A stretch of 64,000 nucleotides of DNA from Pseudopedobacter saltans DSM 12145 (GTDB taxonomy: Bacteria; Bacteroidota; Bacteroidia; Sphingobacteriales; Sphingobacteriaceae): positions 2,728,001-2,792,000 of the forward strand of contig NC_015177.1 of assembly GCF_000190735.1 (NCBI RefSeq), read 5' to 3'. Of the stretch, positions 47,093 through 56,410 are shown piece by piece; position 1 is the stretch's first letter, and each line of letters opens with the position of its first letter. The notes beneath the pieces are model-generated. The model was given only the letters and a program-made list of their open reading frames with translations, made no database searches and had not been told where the DNA came from. The position numbers and the translations under genes were made by a program.

Positions 47093-48916
47093 TTACCAAA
47101 ATGGATTCTGAACCATATTTGCATTTTTATTGATTTCTGTTTGAGGAATGGGAAAGAAGTAAAAGCTTTTTCTGAAAACACGGGTTTCAAAAACGACTCT
47201 TTTATAGAACGCCGGTGGATTTTCAAGTATATTCATACCATACATTGGTCCGCCATCTGTTTGTTCCGCAATCTTCCATCTTCTCGTATCAAAATATCTG
47301 TGATGCTCAAAAGCCAATTCTACTCTTCTTTCCGCCCTAATTGCCTCCCTCATAGCATTCTGATTGGCAGGAATCGGTAACGCATTTGCGCCCTGACCGT
47401 ATTGAGGTATTCCTGCCCGCTCGCGAATCATGTTCAGGTATTTTAAAATATCAGTATTATCCTTATCATATTCGTTTAGCGCTTCTATATAATTCAAGAG
47501 AATCTCTGCATAACGCATCATGATATATGGCCTTTTATCATACACACCTGTTTTTGGATTAGAACCCGGAGATACATTTTTTCTACCAAAATAACTGGTT
47601 CTCGAATGATCCCAGGATCCGGCAGGGCCCGACTCCCCGGTATTATAAGTCTGGATAATCTTTACACCTTCACTGGTATTAATCCATGGCGCATTATTAT
47701 AATTTACACTTGCATAAAATCTAGGTTCGCGATTTGCGTACATATTAGAAGTATTAGCGACTCCCTGTACGGTAGAAAAACCAGTTTCTGTATAACCAGA
47801 TGCAGCATTGATAATTGGGGAACCATCCGAATTGTAACCTGTAATTGGCTTTAACCCGTTAGCCATAAAATAGGCATCCACCATTTGCTGGGTAGGTCCG
47901 GTACTACAAAAACCATTGGCCAGCCTTGGTGTCAGCGCCCTTTCATAACCGCTTAGATTATTCAAAATGCGGGCAAATACCCATTCGCCATTCCATGCAT
48001 CCAGAAATACATCGCGATAAGATATTAATGGACTAAACGTTCCACCGCTATTCTTTTTATAAAGCGACAGGATATCCATATTAATAATATCTTTAGCGGC
48101 TTTCGCTGCCTTTTCCCATTTTTGAGCATCATATTGCTGACTGATCAGATTTTTACCGTCTAAATTGCGGAAGCCTGAATATTCTGTATTCCCATTAAAC
48201 AACGGACTGGCCGCATAAAGCAATACTCTACTTTTTAGTGCTAAACAAGCCATTTTAGTGGCTCTTCCATAATCCAGATTCTCTTGTGTGGTAAAATGCA
48301 ATGGTAAATCCTGCGATGCCATATCCAGTTCGTTCACGATGTAATCCACACATTCATCATAACTGTTTCTAGGTAAAGTAAGCAAAGGATCACCTGGATT
48401 TAAGTCTCCCGGAATAAGGTCCTCACTCAATATTGTTACAGGTCCCCAGGTACGCAATAACATGAAATATAAATATGCTCTTACAAATCTGGCTTCTGCT
48501 TTACGAATCACTATTTTGTTAGCATCTAATTGTGGATTGCCGCCAATGTTATTGATATAGGTAGTTGCTGACCTGATACCTTTATAATAATCAGTATAAT
48601 AATTGTCATAATATCCCGAAGCTGGATTCCAGTTACCCAGATTCATTAAAAAGGTAAGATATCCCGGCCTGTCGTAAGTTACGTCCCCTTCATCAGACAA
48701 ACCAATCCACGGTGCATTATTGGTTATATAAGATTCGTCTTTTATATAACTGTAGACATTGGCAAGGTATTCTTCTGATGGTTGTAACCGCTTAAACACC
48801 TGTTCGATGGTTAATCTATCATCTGGCACCTGATCTAAAAATCCTTTCTGACAAGATGATAGGCCTAAAAATATCAGGAAGACAAAAGTTAATATTTTAT
48901 GTTTCTTTCTATTCAT
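47093..48916 (-). CDS. susD: RagB/SusD-family glycan-binding lipoprotein
   Basis: Outer-membrane SusD-like lipoprotein that caps the SusC channel and binds glycan. The start at 48916 (MNRKKHKIL) gives a signal peptide with lipobox GLSSC. An ATG four codons earlier (48928) would touch the susC stop. TPR-like helices follow, with family blocks such as YTDYYKGIRSATTYINNI, EARFVRAYLYFMLLRTWGPV and YAEILLNYIEALNEYD, and the C-terminal FPIPQTEINKN. The length of 607 residues is typical. It follows susC by 12 bp. Confidence 0.94.
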   Translation of the reverse strand: MNRKKHKILTFVFLIFLGLSSCQKGFLDQVPDDRLTIEQVFKRLQPSEEYLANVYSYIKDESYITNNAPWIGLSDEGDVTYDRPGYLTFLMNLGNWNPASGYYDNYYTDYYKGIRSATTYINNIGGNPQLDANKIVIRKAEARFVRAYLYFMLLRTWGPVTILSEDLIPGDLNPGDPLLTLPRNSYDECVDYIVNELDMASQDLPLHFTTQENLDYGRATKMACLALKSRVLLYAASPLFNGNTEYSGFRNLDGKNLISQQYDAQKWEKAAKAAKDIINMDILSLYKKNSGGTFSPLISYRDVFLDAWNGEWVFARILNNLSGYERALTPRLANGFCSTGPTQQMVDAYFMANGLKPITGYNSDGSPIINAASGYTETGFSTVQGVANTSNMYANREPRFYASVNYNNAPWINTSEGVKIIQTYNTGESGPAGSWDHSRTSYFGRKNVSPGSNPKTGVYDKRPYIMMRYAEILLNYIEALNEYDKDNTDILKYLNMIRERAGIPQYGQGANALPIPANQNAMREAIRAERRVELAFEHHRYFDTRRWKIAEQTDGGPMYGMNILENPPAFYKRVVFETRVFRKSFYFFPIPQTEINKNANMVQNPFW

Positions 48917-48928
48917 GACGCAATACAA

Positions 48929-51900
48929 TTAAAAGTTGAAATTAAACCCGATACTATAAGCTGCTGTATTAGGATATCTTGCCCCGCCGGGATAGGCGGA
49001 ATTACTACCGTCACCCAGCTCTGCATCCCAAAGTTTAAATGGACTAAAAGTCAACAAATTGACTCCCTGAAAAAACACATCTGCATTTTGCAGATTAAAG
49101 CGTTTTACAAATTGTTTAGGTAGTTTATAGCTGAATTGCAGCGTCTTTAGTCTCAGATATCTTCCATTTTGTATCCACCAGGAGCTTCTTGTGTAATTAT
49201 CATTTATAGTCCCACTGGATAATCTTGGATATAAAGCACTAGGATTCGGGTTATCAATTGTCCATCTGTTATCCACATTGTTAAACATATTTCCCCTGCT
49301 TAAACCTTGCTGAAAAGGTATTAATCCTTCCCCATTCAACCAGATATCCATATTTCCTACTCCCTGAAAAAGGGTAGATATGCTGAATGCCTTATAACCA
49401 AGGGTAAATCCAAAACCATAGATAATTTCCGGTACCTGACCATATCCAATCGGAGCATAATCATAAGAATTAATTACTCCGTCACCGTTTAAGTCCTTAA
49501 ACTTCAGGTCTCCAGGTCTGACATCTCCCGATTGCAGTGGGCTATTGGCAATCTCTTCATTGCTTTCAAAGAAACCTAAAGCTATATAACCAAAACGCTG
49601 ACCTACTTTTCTACCTTTTGTTGCTAACCATGGATATATCGGGTCTGGTTTGTCATCCTCAATAATTTTATTTCGGTTAAAGCTGAAGTTTCCCATCAGC
49701 TGCAATGAAAAATCCTCAGTCAGCTTTTTGGAATAAGTCAAAGATCCTTCTATACCTCTGTTATCTATTATTCCCACGTTTCCATATGGATTGTTGCGCA
49801 TACCTATATATCCCGGTAAAGACGAACGTCTTAAGAAGCTTCCTTCTCGGTATTCTTTAAAGATATCCACCTGTACATTCAAGGCATTTTTAAGTGTCCA
49901 GATATCCAAACCTAAATTTGTCTTTTTAGAAGTTTCCCAGGTTACATCAACCGCATACTCTCCTATATCCTGACCTGAGTAATTTGTTGGGCTTTTTCCA
50001 AATTGATACGAAGTGCCTAGTTGTTCTACCGTTCCCAAATAGGCGAATCTTCTGCCTCCGATATTACTGTTCCCCACTAAACCATGTGAAAACCTAATTT
50101 TAGCCAGCTGAACTTTATCTTTTAATCCCTCAAAGAACTTCTCCTGAGAAACCACCCAGGCTAACCCTACGGATGGGAAAAAACCATATCTCTTACTCGG
50201 CAGAAAGTTTTCCGAACCATTATAACCAAAATTTAATTCCGCAAAATACTTATTTTTATATGCATAGGTGGTTCTCCCGGCCAAACCTCTGAAACGGAAT
50301 GGCAATGACTCTTCTAAAGTAGCAGCCTGGGTATTAACCTCATCACTTTGGTTATATAATAACATACCTCCGACATCATGCTTTCCAAAGGAACGAGAGT
50401 AATTAATAGCTGCTTCATTATATATAGTTCTGGACCCATTGTTATTTCGGGCATAGGCCAAGTATTCTGTACCAGTTCTGGTTAACTGTAAATTCAAATT
50501 ACCATCCGCATCCCGTCCATTTGCTAACCAAGTATCCGGAGTTTTAGTTCTCCTTAGGCTCACATAGTTATAGGCATCGAAAGAAAACATCCCAGTAACC
50601 GACAGGCCTTTTGTAATAAAATCCAAATCCTGAATCACCCTCAAGTTGGAAAACAACTGGTTTTTCCATTGGTTAGCATATCCTGTTTGTGTTAATAAGG
50701 CCCATGGATTTTGTACACTTGAAGTTGCGGCATCTGCCACTCTTCCATCTTCATATTTAACGGGATGAAGAATAGGTGTCATAAAAAAGGCCTTCTCGAA
50801 AATGTCTGCTGAATTACTTCCTGGATAATTCACATTAGCAAGATATCCTTGTATTCCTAACTTAACAGTAGTTCTTCTAAAAGGCTTAACTGTAAGATTA
50901 GAAGTTAAGTTATATCTTTTAAATCTTACCTGAGCATCGTATTTTGCCAAATCGTCTGTTTTATACAAACCTTTTTCATCAAAATAACTGGTAGAAACAT
51001 AATAGGTGGTTAAATCATTTCCTCCGTTTATATTAAGATTTAGAGTTCTGTTAGACCCAAAATCATTAAATATCTCTTTATACCAATTTACATTGGGATA
51101 TAAATAAGGGTCGCTTTGTGTTCTTGTTGCCTCTATAGCTTCAGCAGAATATCTTGGCTGATAACCACGGGTTGTTAATGCCTCGTTGGATAGCTCCATA
51201 TAGGTAACCCCATCAGCAAATTCGGGTATTTTAGTAAATTTTGTTACTGCCTCGTTGTACCTTACATTAAACTTGGGCTTTCCGGGCAAACCGTTTTTGG
51301 TATTAATGATAATTACGCCGTTTGCACCACGTACCCCGTATACCGCCGTTGCAGATGCATCTTTAAGCACAGAGAAACTTTCGATATCCTCAGGGTCAAC
51401 ATCAGAAAACGATCTAGGAACGCCATCTACCAAAACCAAAGGTTTGCTCATACTGCTGCTAAAAGTAGAGATACCTCGTATCCAGATGTCTGCATTATCT
51501 CCACCCGGCTCCCCACTTCGCTGCACCGAAACTACTCCGGCAACCCTTCCGCCCAAAGAATTCGTCAGATTGCGGACAGGTAGTTTTAGCTCTGTTGGAC
51601 TAATAGTTACCTGTGCTCCCACGAGGCTAATCTTCTTTTGTGTTCCGTAACCAACTACGGTAACTTGTTCCAGAAATGAATCGGCTTCCTGTAATTTCAC
51701 GTTTAAAACGCTTTTTCCTTTTACTGCCATTTCCTGGTCTCTAAACCCTATATAACTGAAAACCAGCACGGTGTTTTCGGACACATCTATAATGAAATTA
51801 CCATTAATATCTGTACTTGTACCCAAAGACGGGTTATTCTTATGCTTAATAGCCACACCAACTAAAGGTGCTCCTAAAGAATCTTTTACGGTTCCGCTTA

Positions 51901-52321
51901 TTCTACGCTTTTCCTGTTGTAAATTCAAAGCTTCAGCAGCAGTAAGCCGATTCCTTTTTACAATAAGAACATTATCTACTTCTGTTACCGTCAGGTTATA
52001 CGGTTTTAATAGATTTTCCAAAGATTCTAACAGATTGTTGTTTTCTGTTTTAAAATCTACAATCTTACTTTTATCCAATAAATTGTCGGCATAGGCTATT
52101 CTTTTCCCCGCCGCGTCAGCTATTTTTTGCAGAGCTTCGGCAAGCGTTACCCTTTTCAAATCCATGGAGATATTGGTACTATTTGTTCTTTGACCATAGG
52201 TTTTTGTGTTCGCCACGGTTAGGGTAGACAAAGAGCAAATGGCAATATATACCAATGTGCTGAGTTTCATAATTGTTAGTGTAAAAAGTCTTACTCTATT
52301 AACTAATAGAGATTTTTTCAT
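48929..52321 (-). CDS. susC: SusC/RagA-family TonB-linked transporter with STN domain
   Basis: Outer-membrane glycan importer of about 1130 residues. After the signal sequence come an STN (secretin/TonB N-terminal) domain (MDLKRVTLAEALQKIADAAG onward), which signals to a FecR anti-sigma factor. Next are a carboxypeptidase-regulatory-like domain (ISGTVKDSLGAPLVGV), a plug with LVLVDGVPRSFSDVDPEDIE (about 300-320) and a 22-strand barrel. The presence of STN, the adjacent fecR-like gene and the sigma gene show trans-envelope regulation. I start at 52321 (MKKSLLVN); 52348 is the longest in-frame start. Confidence 0.94.
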   Translation of the reverse strand: MKKSLLVNRVRLFTLTIMKLSTLVYIAICSLSTLTVANTKTYGQRTNSTNISMDLKRVTLAEALQKIADAAGKRIAYADNLLDKSKIVDFKTENNNLLESLENLLKPYNLTVTEVDNVLIVKRNRLTAAEALNLQQEKRRISGTVKDSLGAPLVGVAIKHKNNPSLGTSTDINGNFIIDVSENTVLVFSYIGFRDQEMAVKGKSVLNVKLQEADSFLEQVTVVGYGTQKKISLVGAQVTISPTELKLPVRNLTNSLGGRVAGVVSVQRSGEPGGDNADIWIRGISTFSSSMSKPLVLVDGVPRSFSDVDPEDIESFSVLKDASATAVYGVRGANGVIIINTKNGLPGKPKFNVRYNEAVTKFTKIPEFADGVTYMELSNEALTTRGYQPRYSAEAIEATRTQSDPYLYPNVNWYKEIFNDFGSNRTLNLNINGGNDLTTYYVSTSYFDEKGLYKTDDLAKYDAQVRFKRYNLTSNLTVKPFRRTTVKLGIQGYLANVNYPGSNSADIFEKAFFMTPILHPVKYEDGRVADAATSSVQNPWALLTQTGYANQWKNQLFSNLRVIQDLDFITKGLSVTGMFSFDAYNYVSLRRTKTPDTWLANGRDADGNLNLQLTRTGTEYLAYARNNNGSRTIYNEAAINYSRSFGKHDVGGMLLYNQSDEVNTQAATLEESLPFRFRGLAGRTTYAYKNKYFAELNFGYNGSENFLPSKRYGFFPSVGLAWVVSQEKFFEGLKDKVQLAKIRFSHGLVGNSNIGGRRFAYLGTVEQLGTSYQFGKSPTNYSGQDIGEYAVDVTWETSKKTNLGLDIWTLKNALNVQVDIFKEYREGSFLRRSSLPGYIGMRNNPYGNVGIIDNRGIEGSLTYSKKLTEDFSLQLMGNFSFNRNKIIEDDKPDPIYPWLATKGRKVGQRFGYIALGFFESNEEIANSPLQSGDVRPGDLKFKDLNGDGVINSYDYAPIGYGQVPEIIYGFGFTLGYKAFSISTLFQGVGNMDIWLNGEGLIPFQQGLSRGNMFNNVDNRWTIDNPNPSALYPRLSSGTINDNYTRSSWWIQNGRYLRLKTLQFSYKLPKQFVKRFNLQNADVFFQGVNLLTFSPFKLWDAELGDGSNSAYPGGARYPNTAAYSIGFNFNF

Positions 52322-52406
52322 AATTTTAGGTTTTAAAATGTTAGACAATAAGGATGTTAATCTTCGGATGTCGCAGTTCTCGGATTACATTCTTTTAGAC
52401 ATTTTG

Positions 52407-52439
52407 ACCTTGCGCCATCTTAAGTGCAAGGTTTTTTTT
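52407..52439 (+). terminator. Plus-strand terminator in the susC leader
   Basis: On the + strand ACCTTGC and GCAAGGT form a 7-bp stem with a 12-nt loop followed by eight T. All nearby genes are on the - strand, so this would terminate an antisense transcript starting inside or near the 5' end of susC. On the - strand it would only be a leader hairpin. Confidence 0.5.
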
Positions 52440-52476
52440 GTTTTTCGTCACTCTTCTTCTTTCATTTGTGTGTTAT

Positions 52477-53367
52477 TTAATTACAGCCTGTTCCAGATAA
52501 ATAAAAAGTATCGCCCTTTCTCTCATATCTTCCCCCGACTACTTCACTTAAAATTTTCATTATTTTTTCGAGTTCCATATCTGTAAAATCGGCAGATACT
52601 TCACAATTTTTCAGATTATCGGCTACCTTAACCTGCTGAGAGAAATTGCGTTGGATGGTCGCAATAACTTCATTCAATCCAACATGATTAAATTCCAGCC
52701 TGCCATCTTTCCAACTGGACAAAGAAGAAGCATCTACAGGTAGTTTAGATAGTCCGTCTGTTTTCGCATTATAAAACCCCTGTTGATTTTTCTCCAGATA
52801 CACTTGCTTATTTTCTTTTTCTACTGACACCTTTCCACTTACAACACTTACTTTGGTGCCCATGGCATTCTTATATGAATTAATATTAAAGCTTGTTCCT
52901 AAAACGGTAGTTTTAATTCCGTTAGATATAATCGTAAAAGGTTTCTTTTCATCTCGTTTAACTTCAAAATAAGCCTCGCCATCTAAAAATACTTCTCTTC
53001 TGTTTCCAGAAAAAACTTTTGGATACCTAAATTCTGATTTTGCATTAAGCCAAACTTTTGTACCATCACTTAAAATAACATGTTTAACCTCACCAAACGA
53101 AGTCTCCTCAGTAACTAAATTTATATTGTGTATTTTACGGTTTAAAAAGAAAAAAGTAGTTCCCAGACACACCAACACACAAGCTGCCGCTAACCAATTA
53201 AAACGTATATAACGTTTTTTAGCTACGCGTTTATGAATTAATTGCATAGATCTTTCCTGATCGAAATCTATATAAGAAACCTCTAAGGAATCATGTTCTT
53301 TTTCCCTAGCTTCAAAATATTTTGACAAAAGCTTCTCTAAAGCCGAGATATTTTTCTCTCTGTTCAT
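52477..53367 (-). CDS. FecR-family anti-sigma factor
   Basis: A 296-residue inner-membrane regulator with a cytoplasmic N-terminal segment (1-75), one membrane helix (about 76-96), a periplasmic FecR domain (GEVKHVILSDGTKVWLNAKS onward, about 105-205) and a C-terminal DUF4974-like domain (about 225-296) that would meet the SusC STN domain. It lies between the sigma gene (61 bp) and susC. It should hold the sigma factor inactive until SusC senses substrate. Confidence 0.93.
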   Translation of the reverse strand: MNREKNISALEKLLSKYFEAREKEHDSLEVSYIDFDQERSMQLIHKRVAKKRYIRFNWLAAACVLVCLGTTFFFLNRKIHNINLVTEETSFGEVKHVILSDGTKVWLNAKSEFRYPKVFSGNRREVFLDGEAYFEVKRDEKKPFTIISNGIKTTVLGTSFNINSYKNAMGTKVSVVSGKVSVEKENKQVYLEKNQQGFYNAKTDGLSKLPVDASSLSSWKDGRLEFNHVGLNEVIATIQRNFSQQVKVADNLKNCEVSADFTDMELEKIMKILSEVVGGRYERKGDTFYLSGTGCN

Positions 53368-53428
53368 AGTATTATATATGTAGGATGCAAAAACAGGGGG
53401 TAACCCCTAAAAGAATTTTTAATTTTTT

Positions 53429-54004
53429 TTATGATGCGAAATAAATCGCCAATAAAACAGCTAAAAACTCTTTAGAAGAATTTTTAAGCCGGCTTAAAGC
53501 TATTGTCATTTGGTTTTCTACGGTCTTGACTGAAATATTTAGTCGTTCGGCTATTTCCTTATTGCTGAGGTTACCTTCTCTGCTAAGCTTAAATATTTCC
53601 TGACACTTCTTTGGCAGCTTATTGATCGAAGAATTAAGAATATCAGAAAGTTCTTTGGCTATTACTTTTTGGTCTGCGAAATATTTCGAGCATAGTTTCA
53701 TTAAAGCAGAATCATCAATATTCACCTTACCAGCTCTTATAGCCATAAGGGCGCGGTTTTTAATGGATACATAGAGGTAGGATTTCAGAGAACGAATTTG
53801 GGTCTGCTCTCTTTTCTCCCACAGGTCTACAAACAAATCCTGAACCATATCTTCGCATGCAGCCTTGTCCCTAAACAAGTTGTATGCCGCATGATATAAA
53901 TGGGAAGAGTACTTTTTAAATATCAAGTCAAAAGCATTTTTGTCTCCTTTTACAAAGCGACTAATTAACTCTTCCTCTTCCAAATTATAAACTGATTTGT
54001 TCAT
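53429..54004 (-). CDS. SusCD-linked ECF sigma factor
   Basis: A 191-residue sigma-70 protein. Region 2 covers about 22-90 (FDLIFKKYSSHLYHAAYNLF) and region 4 about 130-180, with the helix-turn-helix LSNKEIAERLNISVKTVENQ. It is the first gene of the polysaccharide utilisation locus and would direct transcription of susCD and the downstream enzymes after release from FecR. Its promoter matches the housekeeping consensus. Confidence 0.93.
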   Translation of the reverse strand: MNKSVYNLEEEELISRFVKGDKNAFDLIFKKYSSHLYHAAYNLFRDKAACEDMVQDLFVDLWEKREQTQIRSLKSYLYVSIKNRALMAIRAGKVNIDDSALMKLCSKYFADQKVIAKELSDILNSSINKLPKKCQEIFKLSREGNLSNKEIAERLNISVKTVENQMTIALSRLKNSSKEFLAVLLAIYFAS

Positions 54005-54059
54005 AGCAATTAAACAATAGTCATCCTTTCTACTGTCTCTATGGTTTCTTGGTGTAGCA

Positions 54060-54089
54060 CAAATTTATATGCTTTCTTTTAAGATGCAA
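54060..54089 (-). promoter_or_regulatory. Promoter of the ECF sigma gene
   Basis: On the - strand, TTG (54087-54089), a 19-bp spacer and TAAATTTG (54060-54067) match the Bacteroidetes vegetative promoter. The leader would be about 50 nt. The IS element begins 155 bp further upstream and leaves it intact. Confidence 0.6.
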
Positions 54090-54243
54090 GTAATTATTGT
54101 TTAAACTATTGTTAAGAATTCATCTTTTAACATTTCCTGCCTTCCGTTATTCAAAAATATTTAGCCAAAAAACCTACAAGGCAATAAAACACTGTACGAC
54201 AACAACATAAATCAAAAACAAAAAGACGGAACAAGTTATTTTA

Positions 54244-55290
54244 ACGTGAATTCGGTTTAAGCGGTCAATAACATCTGTCTGTCATTAAAGTCAAAACCGA
54301 TATTAAGAGAGGGCTTTTTAGGAAAGAAATGATAGGCACAAAGTGCGCCCATTGTGTTCATCAGGAAGTTATTTACCGAACGGTGCCTGGTATGCTGCAG
54401 CTTGCATATATTCTTTAATTCATCGTTCACACATTCGATTAAGGCTCTTTTTCTGAGCATAATCTTATCAGCTTGCGAGATGTTAAAATCCTTCATATTC
54501 TTTCTTGGCTTGGTAATCATTTGAATACCATTTCCCCAGAGCAGATCAGCTAATGCTTTTGATATGTAACCTTTGTCCCCAAACAGCTTGCCGAATATCT
54601 GCTGTGTCATAGAGGTCATCAATTTAATGTTCCGGTCATCCACATTGCCCTTTGTAAGATAAAAGGATAATATTTCCCCCCTGTCATTGATGATCAGGTG
54701 AAGCTTGAATCCATAGAACCATCCGATGGAACATTGCCCTCGCTCTGCAACCAGGGAAAACACTTTATGGCTATGTATGCGCCTGTTATGGCATACCTTG
54801 ATATGTGTAGAATCGATAAAGTTGATACCATTTGACTGTCCCAGACATCTGTTTTTCAGAAACAGCATCATGGGTATTGCTACTCTTTGCTGCAGTTCTA
54901 CAAAACGGTTATAGGATACAAGTCCAGGAAAATAATCTCTGTAATAAGAACAGATGTGACCAATGTAAAAGTGCTTGAGATTGGTGAAATGTCCGGTATG
55001 AAAAGCTATCAGAATAGTGATGATCTCACTATCAGCAAGTGAGGCCTTACGGTTTCTGGCTTTACAATTTCCCGCATTAAGCTTATGTTGGATGATCTCA
55101 AGTTCAAATTCTTTGCAGAAATCATCAACTTGAACAAAAATTTCGGTAATTTTAGAAGGAGTAAGCATATCAAGTTATAGTTTTAATTTGGTACTTAAAT
55201 ATAACAAAATATGCTTACTTATTTGATAATCAGTAATTTAATCTCTTTTTTGTTCTTTAAAAAGACAATTCTATTATCCCGAACTCACGT
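54244..55290 (-). mobile_element. Complete IS982-family insertion sequence
   Basis: A 1047-bp element with terminal inverted repeats that begin ACGTGAATTCGG (left) and ACGTGAGTTCGG (right, reverse complement), 11 of 12 identical. It is flanked on both sides by the 7-bp direct repeat TATTTTA (54237-54243 and 55291-55297), a target-site duplication. It carries one intact transposase gene whose stop lies 13 bp from the left end. It is inserted between the sigma gene of the polysaccharide locus and the SIMPL gene. Confidence 0.9.
54257..55168 (-). CDS. IS982-family transposase
   Basis: A 303-residue DDE transposase. The catalytic acids are placed as Asp in FIDSTHIK, Asp in FGDKGYISK and Glu in RALIECVNDELK. 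KGNVDDRN lies between the first two, as in IS982-type enzymes. It is full length with no frameshift and appears functional. It is transcribed toward the sigma gene, so read-through into the locus is possible. Confidence 0.93.
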   Translation of the reverse strand: MLTPSKITEIFVQVDDFCKEFELEIIQHKLNAGNCKARNRKASLADSEIITILIAFHTGHFTNLKHFYIGHICSYYRDYFPGLVSYNRFVELQQRVAIPMMLFLKNRCLGQSNGINFIDSTHIKVCHNRRIHSHKVFSLVAERGQCSIGWFYGFKLHLIINDRGEILSFYLTKGNVDDRNIKLMTSMTQQIFGKLFGDKGYISKALADLLWGNGIQMITKPRKNMKDFNISQADKIMLRKRALIECVNDELKNICKLQHTRHRSVNNFLMNTMGALCAYHFFPKKPSLNIGFDFNDRQMLLTA

Positions 55291-55370
55291 TATTTTAAAA
55301 AATAAATGAAATTTGTTTATGGAATTTTCTACTTTCCGCCATCTTAGAGAAAAACAATAAAGAAAGAATT

Positions 55371-56081
55371 ATGAAAAAGTTAATAATCGCTGCTATAATA
55401 GCATGTACAAGTTTAAGCGCCATGAGTCAAACTGCAGATTTAAGAAAGAAAATTGAAGTTAATGGTAGTGCAGAAACAGAAATCACTCCTGATGAAATCT
55501 ACATTGCTATTTCATTGAAAGAGTACTTTAAGGATAACAACAACAAAAAACGAGTTACTATTACCGAATTGGAAAAGCAACTTCAAACTGCTGTTGCAAA
55601 AGCGGGTATTCCAAAAGAAGACTTAATGATTAACAATGTGTCGGGATATACAGACTATTGGAATCAAAAGAAAGACCCTAACTTTTTAGCCAGTAAGCAA
55701 TACAAACTAAAAGTAAAAGATTTAAATAGCTTCAATGTAATTATTGCTGCGGTAGACCCAAAAGGAATAGCTTCTACTTATGTAGAAAGTTATAATCACT
55801 CTAAAATTACCCAACTGAAAAATGATTTGAGAGTGAAAGCCTTGCTAAATGCAAAGGATAAAGCTTCTGCGTTAGCAAGCGCACTTGGGGATAAATTGGG
55901 GAGTGCTTTACTGATTCAGGATCTGAATTCTGATTATAATGTACAACCTATGTATGCCAGAGCTAACTATGCGCTAGTGGCAAAAGCCGATGCTGCAGGA
56001 AACGAAGCTGAAATGTCTGATATCGACTTCAAAAAAATCAAGTTACAATATACTGTAAATGTGACTTTCGAGATTAAATAA
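55371..56081 (+). CDS. SIMPL-domain (DUF541) periplasmic protein
   Basis: A 236-residue exported protein with a signal peptide ending AMSQ (about residue 20). The SIMPL/DUF541 domain starts KIEVNGSAETEITPDEIYIAI and ends YTVNVTFEIK. Relatives include the E. coli oxidative-stress protein YggE, whose mechanism is not established. The IS element ends 81 bp upstream of its ATG, so its promoter region may have been altered. A strong terminator follows. Confidence 0.88.
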   Translation: MKKLIIAAIIACTSLSAMSQTADLRKKIEVNGSAETEITPDEIYIAISLKEYFKDNNNKKRVTITELEKQLQTAVAKAGIPKEDLMINNVSGYTDYWNQKKDPNFLASKQYKLKVKDLNSFNVIIAAVDPKGIASTYVESYNHSKITQLKNDLRVKALLNAKDKASALASALGDKLGSALLIQDLNSDYNVQPMYARANYALVAKADAAGNEAEMSDIDFKKIKLQYTVNVTFEIK

Positions 56082-56104
56082 TAAAGGAACAAGTTCTGGA
56101 GATC

Positions 56105-56137
56105 ATCCCTGGCCCTGGAGCCGGGGATTTTTGTTTT
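56105..56137 (+). terminator. Terminator after the SIMPL gene
   Basis: ATCCCTGGC and GCCGGGGAT pair over 9 bp with one G-U and a 6-nt loop, followed by TTTTTGTTTTT. The start is 24 bp after the stop. Confidence 0.85.
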
Positions 56138-56410
56138 TGATATTTACTAACAAACTTAAGCATTTTCACGATGAGTATTGCAAATTGAAATTGTAGTTCC
56201 GCTTCTAATAAAGCAAGTCGAGGACTAGTATGAGACGAACCGTCTCGCACTCTTCGCAACGCCTTGAATTATTCATTAGATTTTATTTCTTTTGATCAGG
56301 ATTCATGAACTCGTCAACTCGTTTTTTTGGTCCCTTTTTGTATCAAAGACAAAATGCTTCAGCATCCTTGAGAGTCTTATGAAACAATTATACTATATCG
56401 AAAAAAGGAA
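56138..56410. other. Non-coding flank with a partial repeat copy
   Basis: No credible gene. It contains a perfect small hairpin GAGACG-AAC-CGTCTC (56232-56246). At about 56339-56374 a segment (TATCAAAGACAAAATGCTT then AGCATCCTTGA) recurs at about 57491-57526 near the end of repeat copy 2. So a partial unit precedes copy 1. Confidence 0.6.
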
